Of a stretch of 64,000 nt of DNA, positions 1-8,944 are shown piece after piece (positions within the stretch are counted from its first letter, which is position 1; every line of letters starts with the position of its first letter). The stretch comes from Thiomicrorhabdus sp965603495 (GTDB lineage Bacteria > Pseudomonadota > Gammaproteobacteria > Thiomicrospirales > Thiomicrospiraceae). A model generated the notes under the pieces. It had not been told where the DNA came from and searched no databases. It saw only the letters and a program-made list of their open reading frames with translations. The position numbers and the translations under genes were made by a program. Location of the stretch: the NCBI GenBank assembly GCA_965603495.1, contig CBFDDF010000003.1:124001-188000 (forward strand). Reading direction: 5' to 3'.

Positions 1-103
1 GTGCCTGCAGCGCTTGAGTGACAGCTTGACCACTCTTCAAAGACACTTCTCGTTCAGCGGCTTTACCGCCCATAAGCACTGCAACCTTCCCCCAATTACT
101 CAC
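1..103 (-). CDS. ddl: D-alanine--D-alanine ligase, N-terminal fragment
   Basis: Only the first 34 codons lie in the window; the gene runs off the left edge. The visible protein carries the N-terminal signature VAVLMGGKAAEREVSLKSG typical of Ddl, the ATP-grasp enzyme that joins two D-alanines for peptidoglycan. The chosen start is a GTG at 103, preceded by an AAGGA ribosome binding site at about 111-116. It follows murC by 67 bp on the same strand. In most gammaproteobacteria murB lies between murC and ddl, and here it does not. The family call is firm although the gene is partial. Confidence 0.9.
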   Translation of the reverse strand, partial: MSNWGKVAVLMGGKAAEREVSLKSGQAVTQALQA

Positions 104-169
104 TCTAAATTCCTTTTAATCTTTTTTACACGGATATGCTTAAATTGTTTTTATGACTGGTAATTCGGC

Positions 170-1558
170 TTATTCAGAGAGTGTATTCAATTGCCACTGC
201 TTAGCGACTTGACCCACATCTCCGGCGCCCATCACTAATACCACATCACCATCAGACAAAATATCCTGGCTGATAGCATCAAGTTGCTCAAAGTTCTCAG
301 CGTAAATCCCCTGTACGCCACGCATACGCATCGCTTGCAAAAGGGCTTTCGAATCAAACATTGGCAATGGCGTTTCTCCTGCTGCATATACGCCCATTAG
401 CACCACTAAATCCGTCGCTAACAAGGCTTGAACGAACTCATCAAATAGATCTCGGGTTCGTGAATAACGATGGGGTTGAAATACCAACACCAAACGTTGA
501 CCCGGAAAAGCGGCTCTGGCCGTTTCGATCGTCGCGGTCAATTCAGTCGGATGATGACCATAATCGTCTACCAAGGTCACCTTCTTCTGGCCAATAAAGC
601 GATTTGGATAGACTTCAAAACGACGCCCGACTCCGCCAAATTCTAATAAAGCCTGTTGAATCGCTTCGATCGATACGTCTAACTTCAATGCCACCGAAAT
701 CGCTGCCAAAGCATTGAGGACATTATGGCGACCGGGCGTATTGAGGACGACCTCAAAACTTTGCTCTCGGCCAACCAAAACCTGAAACTGCATAGTCAAA
801 CCCGTAGCTATGACATTAATGGCGCGAACATCGGCTTGTTCAGAGAAACCATAAGTCTGAATTTTACGACTTAACTTAGGCAACATCGCCTGAATATTGA
901 CATCATCAATACAGACAATCGCCAGCCCATAAAATGGCAAGCGATGAATAAATTCAACGAACGTATTCTCTAAATTCTGATAGTCACCTTGATAGGTTTC
1001 CATGTGATCTTCGTCAATATTGGTAATGACCGACATCATCGGAGAAAGATGTAGAAAGGAGGCGTCAGATTCATCAGCTTCTGCCACTAAATAACGGCTG
1101 GATCCCAAACGCGCATTCGAACCTATCTGATTGAGCTTACCGCCGATTACAAAAGTAGGGTCAACCCCACCTTGCGTTAAAATCGCCGCGGTTAAACTGG
1201 TCGTTGTGGTTTTACCATGCGTTCCGGCAATGGCAATACCAAAACGCATCCGCATCAACTCCGCCAACATTTCAGCACGTGGAATCACTGGAACGCGCGC
1301 TTCTCTCGCCCAATTAACTTCAGGATTATCTGCTGCTATCGCGGTAGAAACTACCACCACATCGGTGTTTTTGACGTGATTCGCTTCATGTCCCAACTGG
1401 ATTAAAGCCCCTAAAGACTCCAATCTTGCGACCGTAGGATTGTGTTTTAAATCAGAACCACTGACGATATAACCGAGGTTTAAACACACCTCTGCAATCC
1501 CCGCCATACCGACGCCGCCAATCCCTACAAAATGTATCTGCTTTACCTGATCTTTCAC
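170..1558 (-). CDS. murC: UDP-N-acetylmuramate--L-alanine ligase
   Basis: Cytoplasmic Mur ligase that adds L-Ala to UDP-MurNAc. The N-terminal dinucleotide-type loop HFVGIGGVGMAG, the ATP-binding loop GTHGKTTTTSL and the later motif DDYGHHPTE are all present, and the length (462 aa) is normal. The frame is open to a TTG at 1609, but that codon has no ribosome binding site. The GTG at 1558 has AAAGG 7 bases upstream (1566-1570), so I prefer it. The downstream neighbour is ddl. The upstream neighbour is the end of the suf operon, not murG as usual. The dcw block ending in murG lies about 47 kb away in the same orientation. Confidence 0.95.
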   Translation of the reverse strand: MKDQVKQIHFVGIGGVGMAGIAEVCLNLGYIVSGSDLKHNPTVARLESLGALIQLGHEANHVKNTDVVVVSTAIAADNPEVNWAREARVPVIPRAEMLAELMRMRFGIAIAGTHGKTTTTSLTAAILTQGGVDPTFVIGGKLNQIGSNARLGSSRYLVAEADESDASFLHLSPMMSVITNIDEDHMETYQGDYQNLENTFVEFIHRLPFYGLAIVCIDDVNIQAMLPKLSRKIQTYGFSEQADVRAINVIATGLTMQFQVLVGREQSFEVVLNTPGRHNVLNALAAISVALKLDVSIEAIQQALLEFGGVGRRFEVYPNRFIGQKKVTLVDDYGHHPTELTATIETARAAFPGQRLVLVFQPHRYSRTRDLFDEFVQALLATDLVVLMGVYAAGETPLPMFDSKALLQAMRMRGVQGIYAENFEQLDAISQDILSDGDVVLVMGAGDVGQVAKQWQLNTLSE

Positions 1559-1785
1559 TTTTAAACCTTTCCGTAAACCTCCAAGCGACCACTTAATGAT
1601 GGTGGTCAACCTGAATATTTTCTAATGCCTCATATAATACCTTGCTTTATTATATTGAGCTTAAGTTTCTTGGCCTAAATTCGTTAATTTGAACCCTAAC
1701 AAATATCAAAAGACCTCAAGAACAAAAATACACATAACAGCCCTCCAAACCCTTTCAACACAGGGCTTACAGTTTTTTTGTGGGC

Positions 1786-1813
1786 AAAAAAAAACTCACC
1801 AGGCCTGGTGAGT
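1786..1813 (-). terminator. Rho-independent terminator of the suf operon, built on the 12-bp palindrome
   Basis: A perfect 20-bp palindrome ACTCACCAGGCCTGGTGAGT (1794-1813) lies 46 bp beyond the sufS stop. Read on the minus strand it is followed by a run of nine T (A-run on plus at 1786-1794). Its core is an exact copy of the palindrome repeated throughout this window. Confidence 0.85.
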
Positions 1814-1858
1814 CTTATAAAAAGAGGGTAAGCAACAAGTTCGACTAATGAATATGCC

Positions 1859-3127
1859 TTACAACAACATATCCTTGGCTTCTTCAATCGAGGCCACTAA
1901 ACGGTCAATATCATCAGTATTGTTATAAACACCCAAGGAAGCACGTACCGTTGCTGGCACATTGTAATGCTGCATGACCGGCATAGCACAATGATGACTG
2001 GCTCTGACGGCTACACCGTCTTGATCCATTAAGGTTGCCATATCATGCGGATGAATGCCATCAACGATAAAAGAGAGTACCCCACCCTTATGTTGCGCTT
2101 CACCAATAATCCTCAACCCATCAATTTGCTTCAGTCTTTCCGTTGCATAAGCCAATAACTCGGCTTCATATGCGGCTATATTATCTAAACCAATCGACTG
2201 TAAAAATTTAATTGCCGCAGCCAGACCAATCGCACCTGAAATATGCGGTGTACCGGCTTCAAACTTATAAGGCAATACGTTATATTCAGTTTTCTCAAAG
2301 GTTACAGAATAAATCATATCGCCTCCACCTTGATAAGGTGGCATAGCCTCTAATAAGGCTTCTTTAGCGTAAAGCACCCCTATCCCAGTTGGACCATACA
2401 TTTTGTGCCCAGACATAGCATAAAAATCACAATTTATATCTTGTACATCAACCGTCATATGCGGCGTGGCTTGCGCCCCGTCCACTAAAACCTTAGCCCC
2501 CACTGAATGGGCGATTTCAGTCATCTCTTTGACGGGATTGATTGAGCCTAAAGCGTTCGACATATGAGTAATGGCTAACAACTTGGTCTTCTCTGACACC
2601 ATACTTTTTAAAGCATTGAGACAGATTTCACCCGCTTGATTGATTTTCAGCACACGCAAACGAATCCCCAACTGATCTCTCAGCAACTGCCAGGGGACAA
2701 TATTCGAGTGATGCTCCATCTCAGTCACGATGATTTCATCATCCTCTTGCATATTGCTACGCGCCCAGCTATGGGCAACCAGGTTAATCGCTTCGGTAGT
2801 CCCTCGAACAAAGACAATTTCTCGAGTGGATTCAGCATTCAGAAACTGGCGAACGGTTTCTCGTGAACCTTCATATAGCTCCGTGGCGCGCTCACTTAAT
2901 CCATAGACACCACGATGTACATTGGCATTCTGTTCGCGATAATAGGTATCTAGCGCCTCAATGACCGCTAAAGGTTTCTGAGAAGTGGCACCGCTGTCTA
3001 AATAGACTAAAGGCTGACCATTTTCAGTCTGATTTAAAATCGGGAATTGCGCACGAATTTGTGCAAAATCGGGTACCATCAAGCCATCACCATTCTCTTG
3101 AACAACCTTCGAATTGACCTGAGACAT
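1859..3127 (-). CDS. sufS: Cysteine desulfurase SufS
   Basis: PLP-dependent group II cysteine desulfurase (422 aa), which takes sulfur from cysteine as a persulfide for Fe-S assembly on SufBCD. The PLP lysine motif SGHKMYGPTGIGVLY lies near residue 240 and the catalytic cysteine is in RASHHCAMP near residue 380. The start ATG shares one base with the sufD stop (TAATG), which implies translational coupling. It is the last gene of a sufB-C-D-S operon and is followed by a strong terminator. No sufE or sufU partner is in this operon, so the sulfur transfer partner must be encoded elsewhere. Confidence 0.95.
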   Translation of the reverse strand: MSQVNSKVVQENGDGLMVPDFAQIRAQFPILNQTENGQPLVYLDSGATSQKPLAVIEALDTYYREQNANVHRGVYGLSERATELYEGSRETVRQFLNAESTREIVFVRGTTEAINLVAHSWARSNMQEDDEIIVTEMEHHSNIVPWQLLRDQLGIRLRVLKINQAGEICLNALKSMVSEKTKLLAITHMSNALGSINPVKEMTEIAHSVGAKVLVDGAQATPHMTVDVQDINCDFYAMSGHKMYGPTGIGVLYAKEALLEAMPPYQGGGDMIYSVTFEKTEYNVLPYKFEAGTPHISGAIGLAAAIKFLQSIGLDNIAAYEAELLAYATERLKQIDGLRIIGEAQHKGGVLSFIVDGIHPHDMATLMDQDGVAVRASHHCAMPVMQHYNVPATVRASLGVYNNTDDIDRLVASIEEAKDMLL

Positions 3128-4470
3128 TACAAAGAACCCTTGGCATTTAGTTGATCAGCAAGCGCTGTCATGACCCACTGTCTAATATCAACATTGCTAA
3201 TATCTTCAGCTGGTTCCATCAAGAAGGCCTGAGTAATCATTTCGATTGCTTGGGGACGGCGAATACCGCGCGCTTGCAGATAGAAGATCTGATCTTCATT
3301 GATCTGACCGGTCGCTGAACCATGTGAACATTTGACGTCATCGGCATAAATTTCTAACTGTGGTTTACAGTCCATTTTGGCGTGCGCAGACAACAGCAGG
3401 TTTTTATTGTCCATTTGGCCATCAGTCTTCTGAGCTTGCTGATCAACGCGGATCATACCGTTGAATACGCCAACTGCTGAATCATCTAGCACATACTTAT
3501 GTAGCTGCTGGCTCATGCCCCAAACCTGGTTGTGTTGCGTATTGGTACGCGAATCCATGGTTTGTTTACCACGACCCAAACAAGCGCTGTTTTGACAATT
3601 TTCGATATGTTCGCCATTCATGAATATATGATTCTGGTGACGTGAGATCAAACTGCCTAGACCGGTGTAGAAGGTATTAAAGGTGCTTTGATCGGCTTGA
3701 TAAATAAACTGATTATTGAAGTAATAACTAGAATGGTTTTGTTGCTGAACCAGCACCTGCTTCATACGGGCAGATTTAGCAACATCCATTTCAGTGACGA
3801 CATTGGTACAACCTTGAAAACCTTCATCAGCAGACAAGCTGACAAACTGTTCTACCAAGGTCATTTCAGAATTTTCTTCTAACACCACGTGGTTACGTAG
3901 CGTTGCCATATGATTGGCTTGCGATTGGACATACAAGACAAAAACAGGCGTATCTAAAACAGTGTTCGCAGAGACCTGCAGATAATAACCGTCAGACATC
4001 AATAAACTATTTAAAACTCCAAAAGGGGCTTTATTGATAAACGCTTCCCGCGCAAACAACTTATCGCTCGCACCCGGCACTTCAAATACATCACGCGTTG
4101 ATTCAAAGGAGACACCGTTCGGCAAGACACTCAGATCATCAGATAATTCTTCACTAAACCAACCATCTACAAAGACAACCTTGGTCACGGCGTAAGGCGG
4201 TAAAAAAGCATGCAGATCTTCAAGCTTTAATGAGTGTTTACCCAGACTTTCAAAGCGATTCTGTACAAAACCTGTTAACTTTGTGTATTGCCAATCTTCA
4301 TCTCTTAACGTCGGAAAAGCCTGTTCAGCGAAAATAGCTTGTGCACGCTGACGTCCCGCAATCACTTGATCATTTGGGAAGGCCGCATTCAACAACAAAG
4401 ACTGCGCGACATAATGATCCACGGCCTGTTGAGCCATTGGAGAAATTTTTCTAATTATCTTTTTTGACAT
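3127..4470 (-). CDS. sufD: Fe-S cluster assembly protein SufD
   Basis: Scaffold subunit of the SufBC2D complex (447 aa). It has the SufB/SufD beta-helix core and the conserved C-terminal stretch DVKCSHGSATGQINEDQIFY, which carries the histidine important for cluster assembly, followed by the ARGI segment found near the C-terminus of SufB/D proteins. It lies between sufC (115 bp upstream) and sufS (1-bp overlap). The N-terminal 100 residues are less conserved, as is usual for SufD. Confidence 0.93.
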   Translation of the reverse strand: MSKKIIRKISPMAQQAVDHYVAQSLLLNAAFPNDQVIAGRQRAQAIFAEQAFPTLRDEDWQYTKLTGFVQNRFESLGKHSLKLEDLHAFLPPYAVTKVVFVDGWFSEELSDDLSVLPNGVSFESTRDVFEVPGASDKLFAREAFINKAPFGVLNSLLMSDGYYLQVSANTVLDTPVFVLYVQSQANHMATLRNHVVLEENSEMTLVEQFVSLSADEGFQGCTNVVTEMDVAKSARMKQVLVQQQNHSSYYFNNQFIYQADQSTFNTFYTGLGSLISRHQNHIFMNGEHIENCQNSACLGRGKQTMDSRTNTQHNQVWGMSQQLHKYVLDDSAVGVFNGMIRVDQQAQKTDGQMDNKNLLLSAHAKMDCKPQLEIYADDVKCSHGSATGQINEDQIFYLQARGIRRPQAIEMITQAFLMEPAEDISNVDIRQWVMTALADQLNAKGSL

Positions 4471-4585
4471 TTTTTATCCGCCGATGAAACTCGGTGTATT
4501 AGCGTGTTCTTGTGCAAAAAGTGCAACCCTATTTCCTAGGTGCGCTTAAGACCATTAATGAGCCGTTAATGAGCTTTTACTGAGC

Positions 4586-5338
4586 CTACTCGTGTTTTTG
4601 GACAATATCGTCATATCCAAACTCTTCTAACTCATGCACCAATTCAAAACCGCCTGATTTAATAATCTGACCATTGTAAAGGACATGAACATGATCCGGT
4701 CTAATGTAATCTAGAAGACGCTGATAATGTGTCACCACAATAAAACTACGGTCTGGGGAACGTAAGGTATTGATCCCGTTCGCAACCAAACGTAAAGCAT
4801 CAATATCGAGACCCGAATCGGTTTCATCCAAGATACATAGTTTTGGTGCTAATAACGCCATTTGGAAAATATCATTACGTTTCTTTTCACCGCCAGAGAA
4901 ACCAACATTGACCGAACGCTCTAATAGATCGGCGCGCATGTCCAGCAACTCAATCTTATCTTTGGCGTATTCATCAAAATCGAACATATCTAACGGCGGT
5001 AAACCTTGCTCGGCACGCACCCCGTTCAGAGCGGTTTGCATAAACAATTTATTACTCACTCCTGGAATTTCAACGGGATACTGAAAAGCCAAAAACAAGC
5101 CTTTACGCGCACGTTCATCTGGCGCTAATTCCAACAAGTCTTCACCGTCAAAATCAACCGTTCCCGCAGTGACTTCATAGTCATCACGCCCGGCCAGAAC
5201 ACTGGCTAAGGTACTTTTACCTGCGCCGTTTGGTCCCATAATCGCGTGAACCTCACCCGCTTTGACTTCAAGGTTTAAACCTTTAAGAATCTGTTTTTCA
5301 TCAATTTGAGCTTGAAGATTTTCAACTTTTAATAACAT
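4586..5338 (-). CDS. sufC: Fe-S assembly ATPase SufC
   Basis: ABC-type ATPase of the cytosolic SufBCD scaffold (250 aa, the normal length). It has Walker A GPNGAGKST near residue 36, the signature-like region NVGFSGGEKKRND near 148 and Walker B LCILDETDSGLD near 170. The SufC-specific SGGEKKRN wording separates it from transporter ATPases. It is 81 bp downstream of sufB in the same operon. Confidence 0.96.
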   Translation of the reverse strand: MLLKVENLQAQIDEKQILKGLNLEVKAGEVHAIMGPNGAGKSTLASVLAGRDDYEVTAGTVDFDGEDLLELAPDERARKGLFLAFQYPVEIPGVSNKLFMQTALNGVRAEQGLPPLDMFDFDEYAKDKIELLDMRADLLERSVNVGFSGGEKKRNDIFQMALLAPKLCILDETDSGLDIDALRLVANGINTLRSPDRSFIVVTHYQRLLDYIRPDHVHVLYNGQIIKSGGFELVHELEEFGYDDIVQKHE

Positions 5339-5419
5339 AGTTCGTTTCTTTTTTTAAAATTTCTGATTAATTGTGTATATCATGCTTGGGATAAAACCCT
5401 GTGTCGTGTTCGAAGCCAG

Positions 5420-6913
5420 TTAACCGACCGAGCCTTCCAAACTAATAGACAATAACTCTTCTGCTTCTTGGGCAAACTCTAACGGCAACTCGCTTAATAC
5501 GTCTTTACAGAAACCGTTAACGATCATCGAAATCGCATCTTGCTCACTGATTCCGCGCTGCTTACAATAAAACAACTGATCTTCACCGATACGCGAAGTG
5601 GTCGCCTCATGCTCAATCTGTGCGGTAGCATTTTCCACTTCAATATAAGGAAAAGTATGTGCACCACACTGATCGCCAATCAACATCGAATCACACTGTG
5701 TGAAGTTACGTGCGCCTTCTGCGCTTGGTAATATTTTCACCAAACCACGATAAGTATTCTCACTGCGACCTGCAGACAATCCTTTAGAGATAATAGTACT
5801 GCTGGTGTTTTTACCGATATGAATCATCTTGGTACCAGTATCTGCCTGTTGGCGGCGATTGGTTAAAGCAACTGAGTAAAATTCACCAATTGAATTGTCA
5901 CCTTTCAAAATACAACTTGGATATTTCCAAGTAATCGCAGAACCAGTTTCAGCCTGAGTCCAAGATAACTTAGAGTTTTTGCCTTCACAGATACCGCGTT
6001 TAGTTACAAAGTTTAAGATACCACCCTGACAGTCATCATCGCCCGGATACCAGTTTTGCACGGTTGAATATTTAACTTCGGCATCTTCCAGCACAACCAC
6101 CTCAACCACAGCGGCGTGCAATTGATAGGTATCGCGAGCTGGCGCAGAACAACCTTCTAAATAACTAACATAACTGCCTTTATCGGCAACAACGATCGTT
6201 CTTTCAAACTGTCCGGTCTTGGCTTCGTTAATACGGAAATAGGTTGACAGATCAATTGGGCAACGGACATTTTCAGGAATATAAACAAAGGTTCCGTCAG
6301 AAGCCACCGCAGAGTTTAAGGCCGCAAAAAAGTTATCATGATATGGCACGACGGTGCCCATGTACTTTTGCACTAACTCAGGATAATCATGCACCGCTTC
6401 TGAAAAAGAGCAGAAAATAATACCCAATTCCAATAAGTCTTCACGCTTAGTGGTTGAAACCGAAATCGAATCGAAAATCGCATCCACCGCCACATTCGAA
6501 TCATCACCAGTCAAAGGCACACCTAACTCAGCAAACGCTTTGGCGACTTCCGGATCGATTTGATCTTCAATACCGCCTGCACTGCTATCACAAGCACTAC
6601 ATTCTGGTGCAGAATAGTAGCTATAATCCTGGTAATCGAGCGGGATATATTGCATTTTCGCCCAATGCGGCTCTTCCAAAGTCAACCAATGTTTAAAGGC
6701 TTTCAGTCGAAAGTCGAGCATCCATTGCGGCTCATTCTTTTTCGCAGAAATCGCACGCACAACATCTTCACTAAGGCCTTTATCAAAGGTCTCTACCGTG
6801 GTTGTCGTGACAAAACCTTCTTTGTATTTCTGGTTTTTACTCAGCAAGTTATCAATCTCTTGATACTGCGTTCCTGCGGAGTTTAATTCTGTTATTTGCG
6901 CTGATTTAGCCAT
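5420..6913 (-). CDS. sufB: Fe-S cluster assembly protein SufB
   Basis: Main scaffold of the Suf machine (497 aa). Conserved features include KYPSCILKGDNS, the cysteine in RNFTQCDSMLIGDQCGAHTFP near residue 410, and the C-terminal motif EDQLFYCKQRG. It is the first gene of the sufBCDS operon and has a good sigma70-type promoter about 30 bp upstream (6946-6974). No iscR or sufR regulator gene sits beside it. Confidence 0.96.
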   Translation of the reverse strand: MAKSAQITELNSAGTQYQEIDNLLSKNQKYKEGFVTTTTVETFDKGLSEDVVRAISAKKNEPQWMLDFRLKAFKHWLTLEEPHWAKMQYIPLDYQDYSYYSAPECSACDSSAGGIEDQIDPEVAKAFAELGVPLTGDDSNVAVDAIFDSISVSTTKREDLLELGIIFCSFSEAVHDYPELVQKYMGTVVPYHDNFFAALNSAVASDGTFVYIPENVRCPIDLSTYFRINEAKTGQFERTIVVADKGSYVSYLEGCSAPARDTYQLHAAVVEVVVLEDAEVKYSTVQNWYPGDDDCQGGILNFVTKRGICEGKNSKLSWTQAETGSAITWKYPSCILKGDNSIGEFYSVALTNRRQQADTGTKMIHIGKNTSSTIISKGLSAGRSENTYRGLVKILPSAEGARNFTQCDSMLIGDQCGAHTFPYIEVENATAQIEHEATTSRIGEDQLFYCKQRGISEQDAISMIVNGFCKDVLSELPLEFAQEAEELLSISLEGSVG

Positions 6914-6945
6914 GCACTTAATCGCCTAAAATTTAATATCAGAGT

Positions 6946-6974
6946 ATTTTAGTAGGTTATTACTCAAATGTCTA
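6946..6974 (-). promoter_or_regulatory. Sigma70-type promoter of sufBCDS
   Basis: On the minus strand TAGACA (6969-6974) and TAAAAT (6946-6951) are separated by exactly 17 bp, each 5/6 to the consensus hexamers. The predicted transcript starts about 25 bp before the sufB ATG. Confidence 0.55.
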
Positions 6975-7070
6975 TGGGAGGATAATGAAAGACTAATATC
7001 GATATTGATTTTAGCCTGGATTTTTTTGCAATTTCATCGACTGGCTAAACGTTTGTTAAGGTTATTTAAT

Positions 7071-7829
7071 CTATACGAGACTTGCCTTAATAATTTCATT
7101 CAACCAGTCGGAATCAAGATCCACGCCTTGGATCTGAATCTGTCCTGTCAAAAGGGTTTGCCCCTTTTCTTCATCTGCGGCAAACAACTCCCATCGAGTG
7201 GCGGAACCTTCAATCGCAACTTTGTTTTCATACTCCAAAGAGTCCACAATGCCTTTTACGCGAGCGATCCTCATCCCCAGATTCTGCTTAGAACTATCCA
7301 AGCCAAATAATAGATGTTCCCAGCAGATTCTACCGACCGTAAACTCATAAGTTTGCAGTGGGATCACACCCTCTGACAAATTTTCAGTCGCCATTGCCGA
7401 GAGTTCACCCCGAACGGGAAAACCTTGCCAACCTGCGGGAAAACTTTGATTTAACCACCTGACAATCGGTAGATGCCCTGCATTTTTCGCAACCCACCTA
7501 TTCCACCAGGCCTGGTCATCTAAGGCAGCACTCTCTAAAAAACTGAAGATAATGCCATCAGAAGACAATAGAAGTTGCTGCAAACGCGCTTCCAACCAAT
7601 TGTCACGCCCGCTAACCAAACGGGCACGAACATCAATCACACACAGGATTTGATAAGGCAATGTCACTTGGTTTAAATCCGATAAATCCTGACTTTCAAA
7701 GTAACCAGGCCTGGTCAGTTTATTTTGCAGTGATTGAATCACTCGAGTTTTGCCACTACCAGGCAATCCGGTAATCACTAGATTGACAGAACCGACTTCT
7801 TCCAAAACTTCTGAACTGAATTCAGGCAT
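7071..7829 (-). CDS. Small CobW/COG0523-like P-loop protein of the zinc locus
   Basis: A 252-aa cytoplasmic protein with a Walker A loop GLPGSGKT at about residues 20-27, a Walker B-like strand ILCVIDV near 62 and a C-terminal half that resembles the CobW C-terminal domain (FTVGRICWEHLLFGL, RIARVKGIV). It begins 2 bp after znuA, so it is probably co-transcribed. COG0523 proteins are metal (often zinc) chaperone GTPases, which fits the neighbour. However, I see no CxCC metal motif and no NKxD guanine-specificity motif, and it is clearly shorter than the usual 320-400 aa. It may be a degenerate or specialised member. Two exact copies of the 12-bp palindrome lie inside the gene, encoding DQAW and TRPG. 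Confidence 0.6.
   Translation of the reverse strand: MPEFSSEVLEEVGSVNLVITGLPGSGKTRVIQSLQNKLTRPGYFESQDLSDLNQVTLPYQILCVIDVRARLVSGRDNWLEARLQQLLLSSDGIIFSFLESAALDDQAWWNRWVAKNAGHLPIVRWLNQSFPAGWQGFPVRGELSAMATENLSEGVIPLQTYEFTVGRICWEHLLFGLDSSKQNLGMRIARVKGIVDSLEYENKVAIEGSATRWELFAADEEKGQTLLTGQIQIQGVDLDSDWLNEIIKASLV
7505..7516. repeat. Palindrome ACCAGGCCTGGT, exact copy
   Basis: Exact 12-bp copy inside the CobW-like gene, in the frame that gives DQAW. Confidence 0.9.
7704..7715. repeat. Palindrome ACCAGGCCTGGT, exact copy
   Basis: Second exact copy inside the CobW-like gene, in the frame that gives TRPG, 188 bp from the first. Confidence 0.9.
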
Positions 7830-7831
7830 GC

Positions 7832-8887
7832 TCAGCGAACCTTGTTACTCGTTAAACAGTTGAAAAACTCATTCGCCAAGGCCTCTAAAAACGCGTCATA
7901 CGCGATAAAAGGCTTGTCTGACGCATAACTGGCACCCATTGGATCGAGACTCCCTAACTTGACATCCAGGCCCGTAACGACCGACATTACACGCTTTTCT
8001 GGAAATTGTGGTTCTTTAAATAGACAGGTTACGTGACCACTTTTAATACGCTCTCGTAATTCGTGAACACGCTTTAAACTCGGCGCTAATTCTGGGTTCA
8101 AACGAATCGATCCCACGCCGTTCAAAGCATATTGATGTTCAAAATACTGAAACGCATCATGTAAAACTAGAAAGGGTTCGGCTTGTATACTTGCTAAGCG
8201 GGCGATAATAACTTTATTTGTTTTCTCCAGTTGACTCAACCAATCTGTAGCGCGCTGTTGAATGACTTTTTTCTGCTCTGGCTGCATTGCTTGTAACTGT
8301 TGACTGACCGCTAACACCATTTGCTCGGCATTATGTAGGGACATCCAAACATGGCCATCCAAATGACTGTTCTCAACTGGTTTTTCATCGTGATGGTCGG
8401 CAGAGTGATTATCAGTTTCATGCTCACCCGTTTCGTGCTCATCCGTGCCTGAGTCAGGTTCACTGAGTTGCGGCTCATCGTTATGGATGTGTTTCTTTTC
8501 CCACAGACCGCCCCGCCTTAAAGCCAACCGCTCAACATTCGCCATGTGCGCCATGGCAATTGGGGTTTTATTAACCAACTGTAAGGGTTTCTCAATCCAC
8601 CCATCGACAGGTGTACCAACGGAAATCACCAAATCACTATCTTGTAACAGCTTAACGTGTGAAGGTCTCAATTGAAAACCATGCGGAGATACACCTGGTT
8701 TCAATAAAACATGTAATTCATCCTGCGGCCCTAATAAAGGCGCGATAATCCCTGCCAATGGTGGAATCGAGACCGTCACAGTTAAAGCTGAAACATTACT
8801 GACCAAGCCAGCAAGGCAAAGCCCGATTAAAGGATTAACAAATTTTCTAAATAAAGCGCTTGGCGCTGCTAGATGATTCATTTTCAA
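7832..8887 (-). CDS. znuA: Zinc ABC transporter periplasmic binding protein
   Basis: Substrate-binding subunit for high-affinity zinc uptake (351 aa). It has an N-terminal signal peptide ending near VSNVSA, then VSIPPLAGIIAPLLG, the metal-ligand histidine in GVSPHGFQLRPS, a long His/Asp/Glu-rich loop (about residues 135-175) and DGHVWMS, the second His ligand. This loop is typical of ZnuA rather than manganese-binding homologues. The frame opens at TTG 8887, nine bases from AAGGA; an ATG at 8881 is the alternative start. It is divergent from znuC-znuB across a short regulatory gap, with the CobW-like gene downstream. Confidence 0.9.
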   Translation of the reverse strand: MKMNHLAAPSALFRKFVNPLIGLCLAGLVSNVSALTVTVSIPPLAGIIAPLLGPQDELHVLLKPGVSPHGFQLRPSHVKLLQDSDLVISVGTPVDGWIEKPLQLVNKTPIAMAHMANVERLALRRGGLWEKKHIHNDEPQLSEPDSGTDEHETGEHETDNHSADHHDEKPVENSHLDGHVWMSLHNAEQMVLAVSQQLQAMQPEQKKVIQQRATDWLSQLEKTNKVIIARLASIQAEPFLVLHDAFQYFEHQYALNGVGSIRLNPELAPSLKRVHELRERIKSGHVTCLFKEPQFPEKRVMSVVTGLDVKLGSLDPMGASYASDKPFIAYDAFLEALANEFFNCLTSNKVR

Positions 8888-8899
8888 AACTTTTATTCC

Positions 8900-8920
8900 T
8901 TATCAATCAATTACAGATAA
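8900..8920. promoter_or_regulatory. Possible Zur-type operator between znuA and znuCB
   Basis: A dyad TTATC-N11-GATAA sits in the 57-bp gap between the divergent znuA and znuC genes, where a zinc-responsive Fur-family repressor would act. Only 7 of 10 pairs match, so this is a weak call based mainly on location. Confidence 0.3.
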
Positions 8921-8944
8921 AATAACTCAGATAAATACACCGCC

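Noticed and set aside
1696..1887. Small open frame on minus after the suf operon
   Set aside because: It overlaps the sufS 3' end and the terminator hairpin, with no ribosome binding site and no family resemblance.
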